Below, piece by piece: positions 1 through 7,915 of a DNA stretch of 63,715 nt (the first letter of the stretch is position 1; the number at the start of each line of letters is the position of its first letter). This stretch comes from an uncultured Flavobacteriaceae bacterium. Its GTDB lineage: Bacteria; Bacteroidota; Bacteroidia; Flavobacteriales; Flavobacteriaceae. Below the pieces are notes generated by a model, which saw nothing but the letters and a program-made list of their open reading frames with translations, ran no database searches and was not told the DNA's origin. The stretch covers positions 1 through 63,715 of the forward strand of contig CAJXEB010000006.1 in the NCBI GenBank assembly GCA_913052585.1, read 5' to 3'. The translations under genes and the position numbers were made by a program.

Positions 1-606
1 AAAATCACCACCTCTAATACCTCCAATGGATAACACTGCTATAATTATAATTGCTAAAGTAGAAGTTGAATAATAATATTTTGGACTTATAAAGTTACTG
101 GAAGCTACTACCTTATATTTTTTATAAAGATAAATCCATAAATACGCGGCAAGGACAAATAACAATAACACGTGCCAATAGGTAAATAGAAACCTAAATA
201 ACATTCCTGAAACATTGGATTCATCTTTCAAAACATCTAAAACGGTAATGGTAGTTCTGCTATAATTGTATTTATAGTAGATGAAATCAACAAAATTTAA
301 TGAATAAGCAATTAGGTTGGTGATGAAATAAGTATACAACAGCATTTTTTGATACTTAATTGATGCTGTAAACCTTATCGGAATTATGGAAAGCAATATA
401 AAAAGGGAGTTTACATATAAGATCGCAGTGGTATCAAATGCCAAACCGTAATAATACAATCTAAAAAATTCTGAAATGGAATCAACACCTAAAAGCGAAA
501 AATTATAAAAAAGAAAAAGCGCTCTAGCAACAAAATAGAATACATAAACTAATAATATTCTATAAAGTAAAACTTTGTATTCCCGCACTCTAAAAATAGT
601 ATTCAT
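1..606 (-). CDS. LTA synthase-like sulfatase, N-terminal part (cut by window edge)
   Basis: This is an open frame of 202 codons from an ATG at 606 that runs off the left edge, so the C-terminus is missing. The translation starts MNTIFRVREYKVLLYRIL and has about five hydrophobic segments (near residues 12-30, 50-75, 85-105, 140-165 and 185-200). This is the membrane half seen in flavobacterial LTA synthase/phosphoglycerol transferase-type sulfatases. The periplasmic alkaline-phosphatase-fold catalytic half should lie beyond base 1. The substrate in Gram-negative flavobacteria is not established. The family call rests on remembered similarity of the N-terminal region, because no catalytic residue is visible. 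Confidence 0.72.
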   Translation of the reverse strand, partial: MNTIFRVREYKVLLYRILLVYVFYFVARALFLFYNFSLLGVDSISEFFRLYYYGLAFDTTAILYVNSLFILLSIIPIRFTASIKYQKMLLYTYFITNLIAYSLNFVDFIYYKYNYSRTTITVLDVLKDESNVSGMLFRFLFTYWHVLLLFVLAAYLWIYLYKKYKVVASSNFISPKYYYSTSTLAIIIIAVLSIGGIRGGDF

Positions 607-662
607 TAAATCAGTTTTAATCTAGAATTATTTGAATTTATTTCAAAAAAAATAACTTTACA

Positions 663-687
663 AAATAACATCTTTTTTATGTTATTT
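663..687 (-). terminator. Rho-independent terminator after the 476-aa gene
   Basis: A perfect 9-bp stem (663-671 with 679-687) has a 7-base loop. On the minus strand it is followed by a T-rich run. It lies about 80 bases past the stop codon of the gene ending at 767. Confidence 0.5.
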
Positions 688-766
688 AATAAAATTAATA
701 ATTTAAAAAAACCAGTATAATTTTATAGTAAATCTTCTTTATATATTTTGTTTTTAAATTTTAATA

Positions 767-2197
767 TTACTTAATAATTACATTGCTAAATGAAGCGTTA
801 ATATTAATTGACTTTTCATTTGTATTAGTATAATTATAACCTTTCTGAATGATTAAATCTCCAACAACAGATTTATTCAACTTTAAATTAGAAGATACCG
901 GAATTTTCAACTTTGTTTTTTTTCCGTTATAATAAAATGAATGAGCCGTTTTAGGTAAATTTAAAATAGCGTCTGAATTTTCTAAAACAATATGCAAATC
1001 TGAAAAATTATTAGAAACTGAATTTATTTGTAAGTTTCCTATAGATCCAGAAACAATAGCTATTTTGTTAATCGTTCCAATGAGTACATCGCTAGAAATC
1101 GCTTGGAGATTAATTTTTTCAACATTTTTAATACTACAATCCTCCACATAATTTACATTTATGGAGCCATCAATCCAATTCTCAACAGAAACAGGTGCAT
1201 AAGCAGCATTGATGAAGGTTTCACCCCCATCAATACTATTTGCAGTAAAAGTTGAATAATTCAATGTTGCTTTTATATTATAAGCATTTGCCATTTTTAA
1301 CTCACCATGCCGAACATTAACTTCCGTTTTAGTGTTTTTAGGCATTTTTATAATGATTGTCTTTTTAACGTTTTTAAGTTTATGATGATTACGACTTGCT
1401 GCTTCGTAATCTTCCCCTATTTTCTCAGCCATAATTTCTATTTCTCTTGCTTGTTTTTCAAATTCCTCAGAGTTTTTTTCGAATTGTTTTGCGAAATTTT
1501 CTCCCCATTCTTCCATATCTTCTCCAAACTTCTCACCCCATACTTCCATTTTAGCTTCCCACTCTGGACCATGTTTTTCTTCCCATTCCTTACCAAATTT
1601 TTCTCCCCAAGCTTCTATTTTCGCTTCAAATTCAGGTCCAAAATTATCTTCCATTTGCTTTTCAAATTTCTTCATGTATTCCTCTTCATTTTCTTGATAT
1701 GCTTCATAATCAAAGTTGATGTTTCCCACACCTTTAATTAATTTATCAGACATCACAGACATCTCAGGCATCTCAGGAATCTTAGGCAACTCAGGAATCT
1801 CAGGAATAATTATAGTTTCCAATAAAGGGCCTAAAAATTCCATATTAAATTGCATTTCGTCAGAATTATAATCGTAATTATAATGACTCATATCTCCGTG
1901 AGCGTTGGAAGTTACTACAACCTTTTTACTATTTCCTAGAACATTAAATTTCCAAACATCAAATAATTCCTTTTTTTCTGATTCCGATAAGGTATCATCG
2001 TCAATAAATGCTACTACTTCCACTTTGTTTTTATTCCACGTTTCAAAGACTACATTGGTATAAGAAGTATTAACTTCCACCACCATATCTTTTGATGCGT
2101 TAAAAGATTCAACATATTTTGTTTGACCGTAAAATATACTCGTAGTCAATAATAAAACTATTACTAAGCTGTTTTTAAATATTATTACTTGTTTCAT
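767..2197 (-). CDS. Secreted repeat protein of the ECF sigma operon (unknown function)
   Basis: The 476-aa protein has a signal peptide (residues 1-24). A Pro-rich stretch lies at 131-147. Residues about 175-265 form a highly charged Trp/Phe-rich segment with a near-perfect tandem repeat of about 24 residues (GPE-F/W-EAK...WGEKFG at 187-202 and 210-225). The C-terminal 200 residues are beta-rich with regularly spaced turns, like DUF4097-type adhesin repeats. It is the last gene of the sigma / anti-sigma operon, so it is probably an envelope protein controlled by that sigma factor. A 92-base repeated leader lies directly before the start. Function is unknown. Confidence 0.8.
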   Translation of the reverse strand: MKQVIIFKNSLVIVLLLTTSIFYGQTKYVESFNASKDMVVEVNTSYTNVVFETWNKNKVEVVAFIDDDTLSESEKKELFDVWKFNVLGNSKKVVVTSNAHGDMSHYNYDYNSDEMQFNMEFLGPLLETIIIPEIPELPKIPEMPEMSVMSDKLIKGVGNINFDYEAYQENEEEYMKKFEKQMEDNFGPEFEAKIEAWGEKFGKEWEEKHGPEWEAKMEVWGEKFGEDMEEWGENFAKQFEKNSEEFEKQAREIEIMAEKIGEDYEAASRNHHKLKNVKKTIIIKMPKNTKTEVNVRHGELKMANAYNIKATLNYSTFTANSIDGGETFINAAYAPVSVENWIDGSINVNYVEDCSIKNVEKINLQAISSDVLIGTINKIAIVSGSIGNLQINSVSNNFSDLHIVLENSDAILNLPKTAHSFYYNGKKTKLKIPVSSNLKLNKSVVGDLIIQKGYNYTNTNEKSININASFSNVIIK

Positions 2198-2286
2198 GTG
2201 TTTTAATTTTTAAAAAAAATCGGTCACCTGCTGTACGCTATTAGTCATTTTATTTAAATGATAGCATTAAAGCACGCTCGGTTCAT
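2198..2286 (-). repeat. Leader element copy 1 (upstream of the 476-aa gene)
   Basis: This is one of four homologous leaders in the window. Its core (2217-2248) reads ATGACTAATAGCGTACAGCA on the minus strand and then continues to CCGATTT. It ends 20 bases before the ATG at 2197. The outer part begins ATGAACCGAGCGTGC at 2286, inside the last codons of the anti-sigma gene but in another frame. That outer part could encode the peptide MNRACFNAII. Confidence 0.75.
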
Positions 2287-2857
2287 TTTCTTGTGTTTTA
2301 AATTCGTTTATTTTGCTTTTAAGTTTGAACAGCAATTCCAAACGTAATTTTAAATTATCAATTAATGCAGTGATAGTTTCTTCTGTAGGCCCTACTTTAT
2401 TTAGCTCAAGGCTAAGATTTTTATATTCTTTATCTAAGGCACTTAATTGCTTCATATAACCTTTGACTAATTCTTTATTTTTATTATCAATTTTTAAAGA
2501 AGCAAGCTGAACATTGATTCCTGCTAAATAGTATTCTTCTATTTTTTTTAAATCTGGCGATAAATCTCCTAAAGAAATTTGATTCGGTTTTGGTTTTGGT
2601 TTTTCAGTTGTATTTACAATAGGATTGCTAGTGTTATTTATAGTATTCCCTGTAAAGTCTAATGAATATTGGTATCCGAAAATTGATACACTAATCAAAA
2701 CCAATGCAATAGCTGCCACCTTAAACCAAGGAAAAGAATTCTTTTCTATGGGCATTTTTTTATTTAGCATTGCTTCAAAACGTTTCTCATGTCCTTTTGA
2801 AAGCAGTACTTTCTCTGGGTTTTCTCCCTTCAATAATTCTCTAAAATCCTGTGCCAT
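2267..2857 (-). CDS. Membrane anti-sigma factor-like protein
   Basis: The 196-aa protein has a short cytoplasmic N-terminus with a start typical of flavobacterial anti-sigma proteins (MAQDFRELLKGENPEKV). One membrane helix lies at about residues 44-62, followed by a Pro/Lys-rich linker and a helical periplasmic domain rich in Leu and Lys. It overlaps the preceding sigma gene by 17 bases, so the two are translationally coupled. The expected role is to hold the sigma factor at the membrane until an envelope signal arrives. The gene's last codons overlap the repeated leader of the next gene. Confidence 0.7.
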   Translation of the reverse strand: MAQDFRELLKGENPEKVLLSKGHEKRFEAMLNKKMPIEKNSFPWFKVAAIALVLISVSIFGYQYSLDFTGNTINNTSNPIVNTTEKPKPKPNQISLGDLSPDLKKIEEYYLAGINVQLASLKIDNKNKELVKGYMKQLSALDKEYKNLSLELNKVGPTEETITALIDNLKLRLELLFKLKSKINEFKTQENEPSVL

Positions 2858-3386
2858 ATTGCAAATGTTTTAAGGTTTTTTTTAATATTGTTTTCCCACG
2901 ATGTAAATTAGTTCTAGAAGCATTTTCAGAAATACAAAGCACCTCTGAGATCTCTTGATGATCATAACCTTCCAATAAAAATAATTGTACTACTACTTGA
3001 TAGTTTTCTGGTAAATCTTTAATTGCTGATAAAATTTCGGTTACCGTAGTTTCATCACTTACTTCCCAGTCATAATCATCTTGAACTATTTCAAAAACAG
3101 AATCATCAATCAATTCTGTTTCTAATTTTTTACTTTTAATTGTGTCTAAACATCTATTTATTACTATTCTTTTTAACCAAGCTCCAAAGGTGACGTCCCC
3201 TTTAAACTGATCCAATTTACTAAAAGCCTTTACAAAAGCTTCTTGCATTGCATCTTCTGCTGCGTGCTTGTCTTTTAAATAACGCTGTGCTACGATAAAC
3301 ATACCATCACAGTATTGACTGTATAATGTCATTTGTGCCTTCCTACTATTATTTTTGCATTGTTCAACGAGTAATTTATCCGACAA
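2841..3386 (-). CDS. RNA polymerase sigma-70 factor, ECF subfamily
   Basis: The 181-aa protein has sigma region 2 at about residues 18-88, including the conserved DAMQEAFVKAF helix and the FGAWLKRIVINRCLD segment. Sigma region 4 lies at about 115-170 (LPENYQVVVQLFLLEGYDHQ, then an HTH ending in NASRTNLHRGK). The length is typical of ECF sigma factors. It is the first gene of a three-gene minus-strand operon with an anti-sigma factor and a secreted repeat protein. It most likely directs RNA polymerase to envelope-stress or surface genes and probably to its own operon. Confidence 0.93.
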   Translation of the reverse strand: MSDKLLVEQCKNNSRKAQMTLYSQYCDGMFIVAQRYLKDKHAAEDAMQEAFVKAFSKLDQFKGDVTFGAWLKRIVINRCLDTIKSKKLETELIDDSVFEIVQDDYDWEVSDETTVTEILSAIKDLPENYQVVVQLFLLEGYDHQEISEVLCISENASRTNLHRGKTILKKTLKHLQYGTGF

Positions 3387-3496
3387 TTTTGATGGTTTTT
3401 TAGTTGCTGTTCAGTTTAAAGACGACATAAAAATACTATTGTTGCAGAATTCAATATTTTTATTTCAGTATCTTTAACACTTCTAAATATAAAGCT

Positions 3497-4069
3497 ATGA
3501 GTAAGTTTAAAAAAAGATTTTTCTGGATATTTGGTATCTTATTAGTAATCATACTGCTTTTTAGATTTGTAATAGGGCCCGTTATGAAAACACAAACCAA
3601 AAAACATAGCCCCGAACAGCATATAACCCATCATCAAGGAGATCTTGAACTAAATGTATTTTATTGCAGTCCAAGTAAAAAAGAGCGTGTTATTTTTGGT
3701 GAATTGATTCCATACGGCGAAGTTTGGCGAACGGGTGCAAACGAAGCATCTACTTTCACTACCAATAAAGATCTTATAATAGATGGAAAAGAACTTCCAA
3801 CAGGTACCTATAGTTTATGGACTATTCCTGGTGAAGATTCATGGCAAGTTATTTTTAATACTGAAATGTATGAATGGGGAGTTAAATATACAGATCAAAC
3901 CGCATCTCGAGATCCAGAAACTGATGCTTTACTGGTAACAGTTTCGGTTTCAAAAAGTTTAACGGTTACCGAAAGCTTTACCATTTCATTTTCTGAAACT
4001 GAAGCAGGTACTTTAATGATGTTAGCCTGGGATGCTACTGTAGTACCAGTTTTATTACAAGAAAAATAA
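3497..4069 (+). CDS. DUF2911 domain-containing protein
   Basis: The 190-aa protein has an N-terminal membrane helix at about residues 8-27 with a Lys/Arg-rich N-terminus, so it is probably anchored facing the periplasm. The rest matches the DUF2911 pattern: VIFGELIPYGEVWRTGANEA, a TFTTNKDL strand, LPTGTYSLWTIP, and a final beta-rich part. The biochemical role of the family is unknown. It is the first gene of a plus-strand operon, and meaB starts one base after its stop codon. Confidence 0.88.
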   Translation: MSKFKKRFFWIFGILLVIILLFRFVIGPVMKTQTKKHSPEQHITHHQGDLELNVFYCSPSKKERVIFGELIPYGEVWRTGANEASTFTTNKDLIIDGKELPTGTYSLWTIPGEDSWQVIFNTEMYEWGVKYTDQTASRDPETDALLVTVSVSKSLTVTESFTISFSETEAGTLMMLAWDATVVPVLLQEK

Positions 4070-4070
4070 A

Positions 4071-5153
4071 ATGAAAAAAAAAGAGGCTAATAAATCCGCT
4101 TTAATTGAAAAAGAAGGAGTGCCACAACCTAAATCCATAAGTGTAAAGGTTGCTACTACCCTTAAAAAAAGACGTATAAAGGTTCCTGCTACAAAAGAAT
4201 TAATAAAAGGAATATTAAATAAAGATAAAACTGCTTTAAGTCGTGCTATCACACTAGTAGAAAGCACTACCCAAAAGCATCAAAATCAAGCAAGAAAAAT
4301 AATTGAAGCCTGCTTACCTCATGCAAACAATTCTATACGAATAGGGATTACCGGAGTTCCAGGTGTTGGAAAAAGTACTTTTATAGAACAGTTTGGAAAA
4401 CTTCTTGCTCAAAAAAACTATAAAGTAGCAGTATTGGCTGTAGACCCTAGTAGCTCCATTAGTGGAGGAAGTATATTAGGAGACAAAACACGTATGGAAG
4501 ATTTAGTAAGAGAGCCCAATGCTTTTATACGCCCTTCCGCATCAAGAGATTCATTAGGTGGTGTTGCAAGAAATACTAGAGAAGCCATTATTTTATGTGA
4601 GGCTGCTGGTTATAATGTGATTCTAATTGAAACAGTGGGCGTTGGACAAAGTGAAACTGTTGTACATTCAATGACCGATTTCTTTTTATTATTAAAACTA
4701 GCTGGTGCTGGAGATGAATTACAAGGTATTAAAAGAGGTATTATTGAAATGGCTGATTGCATTGTTATAAATAAAGCTGATGGAAATAATATAACTGCAG
4801 CAAAACTAGCTAAAACCGAATTTAACAGAGCGCTTCATTTGTATCCAGATAAAGGAAATGACTGGACTCCAAAAACACTAACTTGCAGTGCTATTAACAA
4901 TGAAGGGGTATCTGAAATTTGGGAGCTAATTCAAAAGTATAATTCCATCACTAAGGAAAATGGATATTTTCAGCAAAAAAGAAACGAACAAAATAAATAT
5001 TGGTTGCTTCAAACAATTGAAAGCGCTTTAAAAAGTAACTTTTACAATCACCCAAGAATTAAAGAAGAATTAAAAAAACAGTTAATTTTAATTAGTGAGA
5101 ATAAAGTAACTCCTTTTGAAGCTGCTAATTATTTATTAAATATAGATGACTAA
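4071..5153 (+). CDS. meaB: MeaB, methylmalonyl-CoA mutase-associated GTPase
   Basis: The 360-aa protein is a P-loop G3E-type GTPase that loads and protects B12-dependent acyl-CoA mutases. The Walker A motif GVPGVGKS is at residues 95-102. The family hallmarks AVDPSSS, RPSASRDSLGGVA, ETVGVGQSE and NKADG follow in order, and the C-terminal dimerisation helices are present. A Lys-rich N-terminal extension of about 35 residues precedes the usual start. No separate MCM subunits are in the window, but the fused mutase IcmF is at 29474-32923. The neighbours on both sides are separated by 1-3 bases, so it is cotranscribed with envelope genes. Confidence 0.95.
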   Translation: MKKKEANKSALIEKEGVPQPKSISVKVATTLKKRRIKVPATKELIKGILNKDKTALSRAITLVESTTQKHQNQARKIIEACLPHANNSIRIGITGVPGVGKSTFIEQFGKLLAQKNYKVAVLAVDPSSSISGGSILGDKTRMEDLVREPNAFIRPSASRDSLGGVARNTREAIILCEAAGYNVILIETVGVGQSETVVHSMTDFFLLLKLAGAGDELQGIKRGIIEMADCIVINKADGNNITAAKLAKTEFNRALHLYPDKGNDWTPKTLTCSAINNEGVSEIWELIQKYNSITKENGYFQQKRNEQNKYWLLQTIESALKSNFYNHPRIKEELKKQLILISENKVTPFEAANYLLNIDD

Positions 5154-5156
5154 AGA

Positions 5157-5867
5157 ATGTCTGAGTTTACCATTATAGTTCCTGTTTACAATGAAGAATT
5201 AAACTTAGAACGAGTTGAGAAGGAATTGGTTTCTTATTTGAAAATTGCTAAAAAAGAAACTTCAATTCTATTTATAAACGATGGATCTACCGATGCTAGT
5301 CAGCAATTAATTGAAGGTATTTGTTCTAGAAATGAAAACTTCAATTTTATAAATTTCAAAGAAAACAAAGGGTTAAGCGCTGCATTAAAAGCTGGTTTTG
5401 ATTATGTAGAAACTCCTTTACTAGGATATATAGATTCCGACCTACAAACTTCTCCAAAAGATTTTAATATTCTCTTAAGCCAAATAGACAAATACGATTT
5501 GGTTACTGGTATTCGTACCCAAAGAAAAGATTCATTTATTAAGAGTTTTTCTTCTAAAGTATCTAATAATATCAGAAATGCTTTCACACATGACGGCATG
5601 GAAGATACCTGTTGTCCTTTAAAAGTTATTAAAACGGAATATGCAAAAAAAATCCCTATGTTTAAAGGCTTACACCGGTTTTTACCTGCGATGATTTTAT
5701 TGCAAAAAGGTACTGTTTTACAAGTACCTGTTCAACATTTCCCAAGAATTGCAGGAGAAACAAAGTTTGGAATTAGAAATCGTTTATTCGCATCCATCAC
5801 AGATTGTTTTGCGTATTTATGGATGAAAAAGAAATATATAAACTATGAAGTAATCAAAAAAGGGTGA
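5157..5867 (+). CDS. Glycosyltransferase family 2 (DPM1/ArnC-like)
   Basis: The 236-aa GT-A fold enzyme has the VPVYNEELNL N-terminal strand, INDGSTDAS, and a metal/sugar-nucleotide motif in GYIDSDLQTSP near residue 92. There is no C-terminal membrane pair, as in soluble dolichyl- or polyprenyl-phosphate sugar synthases. It probably transfers a sugar from a nucleotide donor to a polyprenyl phosphate at the inner membrane. The stop codon overlaps the GTG start of the LAB_N gene in a GTGA overlap, so the two are coupled and probably act in one pathway. Confidence 0.88.
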   Translation: MSEFTIIVPVYNEELNLERVEKELVSYLKIAKKETSILFINDGSTDASQQLIEGICSRNENFNFINFKENKGLSAALKAGFDYVETPLLGYIDSDLQTSPKDFNILLSQIDKYDLVTGIRTQRKDSFIKSFSSKVSNNIRNAFTHDGMEDTCCPLKVIKTEYAKKIPMFKGLHRFLPAMILLQKGTVLQVPVQHFPRIAGETKFGIRNRLFASITDCFAYLWMKKKYINYEVIKKG

Positions 5868-6481
5868 ACGATTACCTTATATATTCCATTGGCTTAATAG
5901 CACAAATCTTTTTTTCAATTAGACTATTAGTGCAATGGATTTCTTCAGAAAAAGAAAAAAAAGTGGTCGCTCCTACTTTATTTTGGAGCTTAAGTTTAAT
6001 CGCTTCTTTTCTTCTTTTTATTTACGGATATTTTAGAAATGATTTTGCAATTATGCTAGGTCAATTTATAACGTATTATATCTATATTAGAAATTTACAA
6101 TTACAACATCAATGGAAAAAACTACCAAAAGGGATTCGGATCTTTTTTATTTATTTTCCTATTTCCGTATTGTTATTTACTTTCCTGAAAGGAGAATACG
6201 ATATCACACAACTTTTTAAAAAAGATTACATTTCTAGTTGGTTATTGGTTTTAGGAATTGTTTCACAACTAGTATTTACATTCCGATTTATATACCAGTG
6301 GGTTTTGTCAGTAAGAATTAAAACTTCAGAACTTCCATCTGGATTTTGGATTATAAGTTTATTGGGAGCAATGTTAATTCTAATATATGCGATTTTCAGA
6401 AAAGACCCTATTTTGTTTATTGGCCAAGTTTTTGGGCTGGTAATTTATATTAGAAATCTAATGATCCTGAAAAGACAATAA
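5864..6481 (+). CDS. LAB_N (lipid-A-disaccharide synthase N-terminal) membrane protein
   Basis: The 205-aa, all-membrane protein is made of two similar halves of three helices. Each half has the LAB_N signature (SIRLLVQW...APTLFWSLSL and FRFIYQWV...LPSGFWIISL, each followed by a YIRNL motif). It starts at a GTG overlapping the TGA of the glycosyltransferase. The domain resembles PQ-loop/flippase-like proteins. In many genomes it sits beside DPM1-like transferases, so a role in moving or handling a polyprenyl-linked sugar is a reasonable inference. It is not lipid-A disaccharide synthase itself, because the catalytic GT-B domain is absent. Confidence 0.85.
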   Translation: MNDYLIYSIGLIAQIFFSIRLLVQWISSEKEKKVVAPTLFWSLSLIASFLLFIYGYFRNDFAIMLGQFITYYIYIRNLQLQHQWKKLPKGIRIFFIYFPISVLLFTFLKGEYDITQLFKKDYISSWLLVLGIVSQLVFTFRFIYQWVLSVRIKTSELPSGFWIISLLGAMLILIYAIFRKDPILFIGQVFGLVIYIRNLMILKRQ

Positions 6482-7042
6482 TTAAAGCTTTTTCTGAGCG
6501 ATTAATTGTAGTTTGTAAAATCCCCACCCGATTATGCTTCCAAAGAAAAACCCGGTAAGCACATCTAAAGGATAATGAACGCCTACATAAATTCTGCTAT
6601 AGCCCACTAAAAATGCCCAAAACAATAAGATAAAAGGTAAATAATAATACTTGTGACGCAACAATAAACCTAAATAAACTGCTATTCCCATAGAGTTGAT
6701 CGCATGTCCAGAAAAATAACTAAAAACGCCTCTTTTTTCAACCACCATTCTCATTAATCCATCTAAATCTTGATTAGCCCAAGGACGCATTCTCTGAAAA
6801 CCATTTTTAAATAAATTAGCCAATTGATCTGAAGTGGTAATCATTAAAGCAGCACCAACTAAAACAATTAATGTTCCTTTTAATCCATAATTTTTATAAA
6901 TTAAATATAAAAGAAATGCATATAAAGGAATAAATGTCAGCTTGTTAGTAATAACCCTCCACAGATTATCCCAAGGTTCACTTCCTAGATTATTAAGGAA
7001 AAGAAAAAGATCAGTATCATATTTTATTAATTCCTCAATCAT
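6482..7042 (-). CDS. PAP2 family phosphatase
   Basis: The 186-aa integral membrane phosphatase carries the three PAP2 motifs: KNGFQRMRP near residue 95, the SGHA core near 117, and SRIYVGVHYPLD near 150. The expected activity is dephosphorylation of a lipid phosphate (undecaprenyl pyrophosphate, phosphatidic acid or phosphatidylglycerophosphate) at the periplasmic face. It is the last gene of a four-gene minus-strand operon and its start overlaps the preceding small gene by 8 bases. It converges on the LAB_N gene with no intergenic space. Confidence 0.92.
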   Translation of the reverse strand: MIEELIKYDTDLFLFLNNLGSEPWDNLWRVITNKLTFIPLYAFLLYLIYKNYGLKGTLIVLVGAALMITTSDQLANLFKNGFQRMRPWANQDLDGLMRMVVEKRGVFSYFSGHAINSMGIAVYLGLLLRHKYYYLPFILLFWAFLVGYSRIYVGVHYPLDVLTGFFFGSIIGWGFYKLQLIAQKKL

Positions 7043-7265
7043 TTTCGTATTGCGCTACTTCGCTATCGTAAAACTTACTAGCTTCTTCGATGGCTATTTC
7101 GGTTTCTTCCTCTAACTCCTTTTGATCTTCTTTATCAAATTCCTCTAACCATTCTACCTCATCATTTTGAAGATTGATGATAAAACGAGGAAATTCTGTA
7201 TGTATCACAAAAATAGCTTCAGGAAATTCGGTGTTATCGCCTAATATAAATTTTGGGAGTGTCAT
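7035..7265 (-). CDS. Small acidic conserved protein
   Basis: The 76-aa soluble protein is very rich in Glu and Asp, with a beta-rich first half (FPRFIINLQNDEVEWLEEF) and an acidic helical second half. It overlaps both neighbours, by 4 bases upstream and 8 downstream, which supports a real translated gene. I recognise it only as a conserved flavobacterial hypothetical protein and see no catalytic motif. Confidence 0.75.
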   Translation of the reverse strand: MTLPKFILGDNTEFPEAIFVIHTEFPRFIINLQNDEVEWLEEFDKEDQKELEEETEIAIEEASKFYDSEVAQYEND

Positions 7266-7915
7266 GATTGCTGATTTAATTTAAGCACAAATCTACAAAT
7301 TAAATATTGAGCTAAAACATAAGTTATCATGATTAATAATGGATAAAATGATTGCTTTTTATAAAATAAATTTAATGCTAATATTGTATCTGAAGTAATG
7401 AAGACAAGAACTCCTAACACTAAAAGCAGTGAAGTTTTTGTTTTGGTTTGCAGGTATAGAATTAATGAAACAATTCCAAAAAATGAAATAGTCATTGCAT
7501 AAACGAATACAGGAATTTTCATGGAACCCAATCCAGCATATAAAACATTTATTAATACTATAAATAACATTAGGAATGGAATACTCGCAATTATAACCTC
7601 TTTTGGTTTGGTATGTCGAATCATTTTAAGCACCATAATTATATAAAACACATGGGCAATTAAAAAAAATAACAATCCAAAAATAAAATATGTCTCTCCA
7701 GTTCCTAACAATAAAACATCTCCCAGAAAACTAAAAAAGAGTCCTAACGCAAAATGTATATTGATCTTTTTGGTATTTGAATAATAGTACCAAAACAAAG
7801 TGATCATCAACATGGGTTTGGCAAAATTTATCATCATTTGTTTTTCTAAATAGATCCCAAAAAAATCTACTAAGCAAAATATAATAAAAGCTATTAATGG
7901 AATAATTTTATTCAT
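7262..7915 (-). CDS. Lysoplasmalogenase (YhhN/TMEM86 family)
   Basis: The 217-aa protein has about eight membrane helices. It shows the YhhN pattern, with an FALGLFFSFLGDVLLL segment and a later VFITSDTILALNLF segment that carry the conserved acidic residues of the family. The family hydrolyses the vinyl-ether bond of lysoplasmalogens, but the physiological substrate in flavobacteria is uncertain. It overlaps the upstream MATE gene by 8 bases and the downstream small gene by 4. Confidence 0.85.
   Translation of the reverse strand: MNKIIPLIAFIIFCLVDFFGIYLEKQMMINFAKPMLMITLFWYYYSNTKKINIHFALGLFFSFLGDVLLLGTGETYFIFGLLFFLIAHVFYIIMVLKMIRHTKPKEVIIASIPFLMLFIVLINVLYAGLGSMKIPVFVYAMTISFFGIVSLILYLQTKTKTSLLLVLGVLVFITSDTILALNLFYKKQSFYPLLIMITYVLAQYLICRFVLKLNQQS

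Noticed and set aside
1307-1741. Phe-rich plus-strand frame opposite the repeat protein
   Set aside because: It is the antisense of the Glu/Lys-rich repeat, which mechanically yields Phe and Leu codons. There is no promoter and no family.
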